Below, piece by piece: positions 14,169 through 18,584 of a stretch of 18,584 nt of DNA. The notes under the pieces are model-generated. The model did not search any database. It was given only the letters and a program-made list of their open reading frames with translations, and was not told where the DNA came from. Position numbers and translations under genes: made by a program. The stretch is from Gemmatimonadaceae bacterium (GTDB lineage Bacteria > Latescibacterota > UBA2968 > UBA8231), in the NCBI GenBank assembly GCA_002726335.1, contig PBSR01000243.1, forward strand, positions 1 through 18,584. Reading direction: 5' to 3'. The number at the start of each line of letters is the position of its first letter. Position 1 is the first letter of the stretch.

Positions 14169-14338
14169 ACGGTTCCACGGTGCCCTGAAGACGAGCCCCC
14201 GGCTCACGCCGGGAGTTGACGTTTTCGGGGAGAATAGGGAAGGGCGGTGAAAAGCCGCCGCGGCCCCGCCACTGTGTCCGGTGCCGTCTCGAGCGATCGG
14301 GATGGACGCCGGGAGCCAGGAGACCTGCCTGGAACCGT
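14169..14338 (+). promoter_or_regulatory. Cobalamin (B12) riboswitch aptamer
   Basis: The leader carries the conserved blocks of the cobalamin class in the right order: GGTGCCC at 14179-14185, a CCCGGC/GCCGGG hairpin (14198-14213), AGGGAAGGGCGGTGAAAAGCC (about 14236-14256), CCCCGCCACTGT (14264-14275) and AGCCAGGAGACCTGCC (14314-14329). The ends form a perfect nine-base closing stem P1: ACGGTTCCA (14169-14177) with TGGAACCGT (14330-14338). Binding of adenosylcobalamin or a related corrinoid normally reduces expression of the genes that follow, which here are B12 uptake and processing genes. No protein frame in this stretch is credible. Confidence 0.95.
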
Positions 14339-14471
14339 CGGGTGCATTTCGACACGCCTTCGCGGGAAGGCAGACCCGGGCTCTTGTGATTGGTGGCGGC
14401 ATGTTGCCCCAGCCGGTTCAACGCCCCGTCTGCATGTCTGGCGACTGGGAACGGTGGAACCGGGAAAAAAC
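14339..14471 (+). promoter_or_regulatory. Predicted riboswitch expression platform (ribosome-site sequestering leader)
   Basis: This 133-base leader between the aptamer and the btuD start holds no gene. CCGGTTC (14413-14419) can pair with GAACCGG (14457-14463), which overlaps the weak GGGA ribosome site (14462-14465) just before ATG 14472. The same CGGTTC (14414-14419) can instead pair with GAACCG (14332-14337), the 3' strand of P1. P1 formation and freeing of the ribosome site are therefore mutually exclusive, as expected of a translational switch. A smaller hairpin, GCCTTC/GAAGGC (14356-14371), lies between. No T tract typical of a transcription terminator is present. The pairing is read directly; its function is inferred. 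Confidence 0.5.
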
Positions 14472-15305
14472 ATGCTCCTCGACGTGACCGGCATCCGCGC
14501 CGGATACTATCCTGAAAACCCTGTTCTTGATGACGTCGACCTGCGGCTGTCCGCCGGGGGCTTCCTCGGTCTCATCGGCCCGAACGGCTCGGGGAAGAGC
14601 ACCCTTCTGCGCGTGCTGGCCGGGGTGCTCACGCCCTGGGCAGGGCAGGTCTGTCTCGACGGTGCCAACGTCCTCGACCTGAGCCGCCGGCAGCTGGCGC
14701 GCACGATCGCCGTCGTTCCGCAGGAGATTCTGAGTCCCTTCGCCTTCACCGCCGGAGAGATCGTCGCCATGGGACGGCATCCCTATCTGCCAAGATTTGG
14801 TGGACTCGGGGCCGAGGATATGAGCGCCGTGACCGACGCCATGGAGCGCACGGGCACGGCACAGCTTGCCTCGCGCAGTATTCTCGAACTGTCCGGCGGA
14901 GAGCGGCAACGTGTCGTGATTGCCCGAGCCCTGGCGCAGCAGCCCCGACTGCTGCTGCTCGACGAGCCCACCAACCATCTCGACATCAATCACCAGGTCG
15001 AAGTCCTCGATCTGCTCTACGATCTCAACCGCAACGACGGCCTGGCCATCGTCTGCGTCACGCACGATCTCAACGCTGCCGCCGAGTACACCGACCACGT
15101 CGTACTGATGGCACCCGGCGGGCGGGTCCACGCTGCAGGGCCTCCAGGTGACGTGATCACAGCCGATCATGTGGAGGCCGTGTACGGCATCCGCGTCGCC
15201 GTCATCGACACAGCCGGGCGGCCCAGGATCACGCCCTGGTCCCGTCGTCATCCGCAGATGCCCGTTCCTGAAACCATCCCCGTTGCCCCGGAGACGTGCC
15301 CGTGA
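14472..15305 (+). CDS. btuD: Cobalamin ABC importer, ATP-binding subunit
   Basis: The 277-residue cytoplasmic ATPase is of the iron-siderophore/B12 (FecE/BtuD) type. Walker A is GPNGSGKS (36-43), the Q-loop Gln is 84 (VVPQE), the signature is LSGGE (140-144), Walker B is LLLLDEP (160-166) and the switch His is 198 (THD). GRHPYLPRFGG (about 101-111) is the family's typical block after the Q-loop. The B12 assignment rests on the cobalamin riboswitch in front and the BtuF, adenosyltransferase and CobQ genes behind, since this subfamily also serves siderophores and heme. I chose ATG 14472 because the homologous region begins there; the open frame upstream overlaps the riboswitch. All motifs are intact, unlike the MlaF-like ATPase in the same window. 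Confidence 0.93.
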   Translation: MLLDVTGIRAGYYPENPVLDDVDLRLSAGGFLGLIGPNGSGKSTLLRVLAGVLTPWAGQVCLDGANVLDLSRRQLARTIAVVPQEILSPFAFTAGEIVAMGRHPYLPRFGGLGAEDMSAVTDAMERTGTAQLASRSILELSGGERQRVVIARALAQQPRLLLLDEPTNHLDINHQVEVLDLLYDLNRNDGLAIVCVTHDLNAAAEYTDHVVLMAPGGRVHAAGPPGDVITADHVEAVYGIRVAVIDTAGRPRITPWSRRHPQMPVPETIPVAPETCP

Positions 15306-16222
15306 CCCGCATGGCCTTGTGTTTCGGCTGCTACCTGCTGTCGATCCTGTCCGCCGCCGCCGCACCCCTGTCAGTGGTCGACGATCAGCAGAACGAGATC
15401 ACACTGGCCGCCGCGCCGATGCGCATCGTCTCCCTGGCCCCATCGAATACGGAGTTGCTCTTTGCTCTGGGTCTCGGGGAGCGAGTGGTGGGTGTCACGC
15501 AGTTCTGCAACTACCCGGCAGCTGCCGGCAAGATCGAGCCGGTCGCCGGTTTCTCCGACCTGAGTGCGGAAAAGATCGCCGCCGTACGCCCCGATCTCGT
15601 GCTGGCCTCGCGGGGCAACGACGCCGAAGCGCTGGAGACGGTGCGACAGATGGACGTACCGGTCTTCGCCCTGGCAAACAACACGGTCGCTGAAGTGATC
15701 GAGTCGGTGCGGCGTCTCGGTCGCCTGACCGACCGTCAGGAAGCGGCCATGGTGCTGGCCGCCTCCCTGCAGGCTCGCGTCGACAGCGTCAGCCGTCGCG
15801 TGCAGCTGCATTCGGCAGATGAGCGCCCGGGGGTGCTCTGGGCTTATGTCGGTGATCCCATCTACACTGCTGGCACCGGCACGATCATCGACGATGTGAT
15901 CCAGACCGCCGGGGGCCGCAACCTGGGACGCGAGGCCGGAGAGGGCTGGCCGCAGGTCAGTCTCGAGTCTGTCGTCGACTGGCGGGTGGATGTTCTGCTC
16001 ACCAGCCTGCGCCTCGGCGAGGGCACGCCTGCCGCCGCGATCGAAACCGAGCTGGCCCGCATGCGTGGCCTGGATGGGTGGCGGCAGCTGCCGGCCACGA
16101 AGGCGGGCCAGCTCGTCCACGTCGACGCCGATCTGCTGACCCGGGCCGGGCCACGGATCGTCGACGCCGTCGAAATCCTCGCTGCCTCCTTGTACCCGGT
16201 GTCCTCCGGAGATCGCCGGTGA
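15302..16222 (+). CDS. btuF: Periplasmic cobalamin-binding protein
   Basis: The 306-residue protein is exported by a signal peptide (MTRMALCFGCYLLSILSAAAA, cut near residue 21) and has no lipobox cysteine. The mature N terminus RIVSLAPSNTELLFALGLGERVVGVTQFCNYP is the hallmark opening of BtuF-type class III binding proteins. LSAEKIAAVRPDLVLAS and the C-terminal GPRIVDAVEILAASLYP also match. It delivers corrinoid to the BtuCD complex. I prefer GTG 15302, which overlaps the btuD stop as GTGA and has GGAG eight bases upstream, to GTG 15296. The order btuD-btuF-btuC with overlapping ends implies coupled translation. Confidence 0.92.
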   Translation: MTRMALCFGCYLLSILSAAAAPLSVVDDQQNEITLAAAPMRIVSLAPSNTELLFALGLGERVVGVTQFCNYPAAAGKIEPVAGFSDLSAEKIAAVRPDLVLASRGNDAEALETVRQMDVPVFALANNTVAEVIESVRRLGRLTDRQEAAMVLAASLQARVDSVSRRVQLHSADERPGVLWAYVGDPIYTAGTGTIIDDVIQTAGGRNLGREAGEGWPQVSLESVVDWRVDVLLTSLRLGEGTPAAAIETELARMRGLDGWRQLPATKAGQLVHVDADLLTRAGPRIVDAVEILAASLYPVSSGDRR

Positions 16223-17259
16223 TCGAAGCCGGTGCCGCAGACACCGGGCCAGGACGGGGCGGCCTGGTGTTGCCCATGCTCGGCGCTCTGCTGTTGCTGC
16301 TGACCGTGCTGTCCCTGGGGACAGGCCCGGTGGCCGTGCCCCCGGACCGTGTCGTCGACCTGCTGTTGCACGGGGGCGAGTTTCCCGAGGATGAGGCGGC
16401 TGCGGTTATCATCCGGCAGTTGCGACCGCCCCGTGTGCTGCTCGCCATCCTGGTGGGTGCGTCCCTCGGGCTCTGCGGCGCCGTCATGCAGGGCTTCTTC
16501 CAGAACCCCATGGCCGATCCGTACATCATCGGCGTGTCTTCCGGCGCCGCTCTGGGGGCTACCATCGCGCTGGCCTTCAGCATCGACATGTGGCTCTTCG
16601 GCGTTCATTCAGCGTCGCTCTTCGCTTTCGCCGGCGCCCTGGCGGTCACGATACTCGTCTATGCGGTGGCTCGACGGGGAGGCAAAGTACCAACGACACT
16701 TCTGTTGCTGACGGGAGTTGCCGTGGGATCGTTGGCGGCGGCGGCGACATCTCTGGTGATGATCACCGGCAAGACCGACCTGCACCGGATCCTGTTCTGG
16801 CTTCTGGGTAGCTTTTCTTCGAGGCGCTGGGAACACGTCAACATGGTCTGGCCCTGGGCGCTGGTGGGTGTCGTTACGCTGCAGTTTTTCGCCCGTGATC
16901 TCAATATCCTGCTCCAGGGAGAGGAGAACGCCCAGTTTCTTGGCGTCGACGTGGAGCGCGTGAAGCGACTGCTGCTGGTCATCACCGCCCTGCTGACGGC
17001 GGCGGCGGTATCGGTGAGCGGCATCATCGGCTTCGTCGGACTCATCGTGCCGCACGTCATGCGTCTGCTCGTCGGCCCCGATCACCGGCGCCTGCTGCCG
17101 GCCTCGCTGCTGGGGGGAGCGATCCTGCTGGTCGCCGCCGACATGCTGGCACGCACCCTGATCGCCCCGGCGGAGGTGCCGGTGGGAGTCATCACGGCGC
17201 TGTTGGGCTGTCCCTTCTTTCTCTACCTGCTCAGCCGCCGGCGTGACGTGGTGGTCTGA
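16219..17259 (+). CDS. btuC: Cobalamin ABC importer, FecCD-family permease
   Basis: The 346-residue inner-membrane protein has about ten hydrophobic helices, as BtuC does. Family blocks are RQLRPPRVLLAILVGASLGLCGAVMQGFFQNPMADPYIIGVSSGAALGA (about 68-115), TLLLLTGVAVGS, FWLLGSFSSRRWEH, LGVDVERVKRLLL and GIIGFVGLIVPHVMRLLVGPDHR. The helix ending in the PHVMR block contacts the ATPase. It forms the translocation path of the BtuC2D2-F importer. GTG 16219 overlaps the btuF stop as GTGA, and the frame upstream of it falls within btuF in another register. The protein ends with a short basic tail (SRRRDVVV). Confidence 0.94.
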   Translation: MIEAGAADTGPGRGGLVLPMLGALLLLLTVLSLGTGPVAVPPDRVVDLLLHGGEFPEDEAAAVIIRQLRPPRVLLAILVGASLGLCGAVMQGFFQNPMADPYIIGVSSGAALGATIALAFSIDMWLFGVHSASLFAFAGALAVTILVYAVARRGGKVPTTLLLLTGVAVGSLAAAATSLVMITGKTDLHRILFWLLGSFSSRRWEHVNMVWPWALVGVVTLQFFARDLNILLQGEENAQFLGVDVERVKRLLLVITALLTAAAVSVSGIIGFVGLIVPHVMRLLVGPDHRRLLPASLLGGAILLVAADMLARTLIAPAEVPVGVITALLGCPFFLYLLSRRRDVVV

Positions 17260-17275
17260 GGCAGTAGCGAGATCG

Positions 17276-17860
17276 ATGGTCAACCTCACAAAGATCTACA
17301 CCCGCACCGGGGACACCGGCACGACCCGTCTGGGTAGCGGCGACAGTGTGGCCAAGAGTGATGTACGCGTCGAGGCCCTCGGCGTCGTGGAAGAGGCAAA
17401 TGCTGTGATCGGTCTGGTGCTCACCGTGCCGACGTCGCCGATGACGAGGCAGCAGCTGCCGATGGTGCAGAATGACCTGTTCGACCTCGGCGCCGATCTG
17501 TGCCTGCCCGTAGTGGAAGCCGATGATCGAAAGCCCCTGCGTATCACCGAAGCGCAAGTGAGCAGACTGGAAGACGCCATCGACGAAGCCAACGCCGGCC
17601 TGGCGGATCTGCGCAGTTTCGTGCTGCCCGGTGGGGCCACAGCAGCCGCCTGGCTGCACCTGGCGCGTACGGTGTGTCGTCGTGCCGAGCGGCGCACCTG
17701 GGAACTGGTGGCAGACGTCGGTCCGGAGAACGTCAACGAGCAGGCGCCGATCTATCTGAACCGGCTTGCCGATCTCCTCTTCGTCCTCTCCCGCGTGGAG
17801 AACGCCGCCGCCGGTACCGCCGATGTGCTCTGGCATCCCGGAGGCGGCGCTTCCTCGTGA
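17276..17860 (+). CDS. pduO: PduO-type ATP:cob(I)alamin/cob(I)yrinate adenosyltransferase
   Basis: The 194-residue cytoplasmic enzyme transfers the 5'-deoxyadenosyl group of ATP to reduced corrinoid, giving adenosylcobalamin or its precursors. The ATP-binding N terminus [40 protein letters not shown] is diagnostic of the PduO/MMAB family and differs from the CobA/BtuR family. The C-terminal [27 protein letters not shown] and [13 protein letters not shown] complete the active-site helices. The usual D-E-L-N in the first helix reads E-E-A-N here. ATG 17276 is placed at the conserved N terminus, 16 bases after btuC; the ribosome site is weak. Its position between uptake genes and cobQ fits adenosylation of salvaged corrinoid before amidation. 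Confidence 0.92.
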   Translation: MVNLTKIYTRTGDTGTTRLGSGDSVAKSDVRVEALGVVEEANAVIGLVLTVPTSPMTRQQLPMVQNDLFDLGADLCLPVVEADDRKPLRITEAQVSRLEDAIDEANAGLADLRSFVLPGGATAAAWLHLARTVCRRAERRTWELVADVGPENVNEQAPIYLNRLADLLFVLSRVENAAAGTADVLWHPGGGASS

Positions 17861-18584
17861 CCGCAAACAGCGCACCACGCCCCCCCGCGACGATGGTCCT
17901 GGGAACGCACTCCAACGCCGGCAAGAGCATCATCGCGGCGGGACTGTGTCGCCTGCTGGCGCGCCGCGGGTACAATGTGGCGCCCTTCAAAGCGCAGAAT
18001 ATGTCGAACAATGCCGGCGTCACCGCCGATGGTGGCGAGATGGGCCGGGCCCAGCTGGTGCAGGCCGAGGCGGCCGGCGTCGAGCCGCACACGGACATGA
18101 ACCCCGTACTGCTCAAGCCGGAGGCTGACCGGCGCAGTCAGGTCGTGCTCGACGGGCGGGTCCACGGGCACATCGACTCGGCCAACTGGCGCGATCTGAA
18201 GCAGACCCTGTGGCGGCACGTCTGTGCAGCCTACGACCGCCTGGCGGCCCGGTACGATGTGATCATCCTCGAGGGGGCCGGCAGTCCGGCGGAGATCAAC
18301 CTGAAGGATGCCGACATGGTGAACCTGGCCATGGCGCGCCATGCCGAGGCGCCCTGTCTGCTGGTGGGGGATATCGACCGGGGGGGAGTCTTTGCGGCAC
18401 TGGCCGGCACGATGCTGCTGCTCGACCCGGAGGAGCGCAGCCAGGTCAGAGGACTTCTGATCAACAAATTCCGCGGCGACCCGGTCCTGCTCGGCGATGC
18501 CGTCGACCGCCTGCGTGAGCTGGCTTTTGATACCCCCTGTCTCGGTGTGGTTCCATTCTTGCCCTACCTCGGGATCGCCGAGGA
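17857..18584 (+). CDS. cobQ: Cobyric acid synthase, N-terminal part (runs off the window)
   Basis: The frame opens at GTG 17857, overlapping the adenosyltransferase stop as GTGA, with GGAGG about 12 bases upstream. It stays open to the right edge (242 residues seen of roughly 490 usual). The nucleotide-binding N terminus [20 protein letters not shown] is followed by the CobQ block [15 protein letters not shown], then [38 protein letters not shown] and [13 protein letters not shown], all characteristic of CobQ and distinct from CobB. The enzyme uses ATP and glutamine to amidate four side chains of adenosylcobyrinic a,c-diamide. The C-terminal glutaminase domain with its catalytic Cys lies beyond the window. 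Confidence 0.95.
   Translation, partial: MTANSAPRPPATMVLGTHSNAGKSIIAAGLCRLLARRGYNVAPFKAQNMSNNAGVTADGGEMGRAQLVQAEAAGVEPHTDMNPVLLKPEADRRSQVVLDGRVHGHIDSANWRDLKQTLWRHVCAAYDRLAARYDVIILEGAGSPAEINLKDADMVNLAMARHAEAPCLLVGDIDRGGVFAALAGTMLLLDPEERSQVRGLLINKFRGDPVLLGDAVDRLRELAFDTPCLGVVPFLPYLGIAE

Noticed and set aside
14356..14371. GCCTTC/GAAGGC hairpin after the riboswitch as an intrinsic terminator
   Set aside because: No run of T follows; it is more likely just part of the leader fold.
14247..14471. Upstream extension of the btuD frame through the leader
   Set aside because: It overlaps the conserved core of the cobalamin riboswitch and has no homology to ABC ATPases; the ATPase begins at ATG 14472.
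1..18584. tRNA or rRNA genes, CRISPR arrays, insertion sequences, integrases, prophage or restriction/defence genes
   Set aside because: I read both strands for such signatures and saw none; no transposase motif, terminal inverted repeat or regularly spaced direct repeat is present apart from the two-copy 66-bp unit.

Overview
The window is high-GC bacterial DNA in which coding sequence fills almost every base and both strands are used. An Omp85-family outer-membrane protein, an MCE/Mla-type lipid transport locus, a small outer-membrane barrel ending in Phe and a periplasmic-binding-protein ABC importer all point to a diderm (Gram-negative) organism. I cannot name the taxon. The mix of a cohesin-like secreted protein, a DapA-superfamily lyase, a CocE-type hydrolase and an ANKH-like transporter would suit an uncultured lineage such as the FCB group, but that is only a guess.

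Layout. (1) 1-1271, plus strand: the tail of one gene, then a polytopic membrane protein (glycosyltransferase-87/GT-C-like) whose reading frame is broken twice, once at a run of eight G. (2) 1309-3494, minus strand: a secreted protein with a cohesin-like domain and, upstream of it, a single-POTRA Omp85-type barrel. (3) 3553-8498, plus strand: a tightly packed run of DapA-superfamily protein, CocE/NonD-type hydrolase, a clear bacterial homologue of the vertebrate progressive-ankylosis protein ANKH, and an Eis-like GNAT acetyltransferase. (4) 8591-14123, plus strand: outer-membrane barrel, MlaE-like permease, MlaF-like ATPase with several degenerate motifs, MlaD-like MCE protein, a 121-residue unknown, a possible 33-residue membrane peptide, a Zn-knuckle/pentapeptide/2-TM potassium-channel fusion with a perfect 66-bp in-frame duplication of its selectivity filter, and a membrane-anchored TPR protein. 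(5) 14126-18584, plus strand: promoter, cobalamin riboswitch and a B12 operon (btuD-btuF-btuC, PduO-type adenosyltransferase, cobQ running off the window).

How they work together. The B12 block is coherent: the riboswitch senses cobalamin, the BtuCDF importer brings corrinoid through the inner membrane, the adenosyltransferase makes the adenosyl form and CobQ amidates adenosylcobyrinate diamide to cobyric acid. The MCE block probably moves lipid between the membranes; the barrel translated directly before mlaE may be its outer-membrane partner, and the channel and TPR genes are physically coupled to it by overlapping or closely spaced reading frames. The DapA-like/hydrolase/ANKH genes overlap or nearly overlap and may form a small metabolic and export unit of unknown substrate.

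The most notable points are the ANKH homologue in a bacterial operon, the MlaF-like ATPase lacking the Q-loop Gln, the LSGG signature and the switch His, the duplicated channel filter, and a three-way complementary set of sequences that looks like the expression platform of the riboswitch. All family assignments come from reading motifs by eye; no database search was run.
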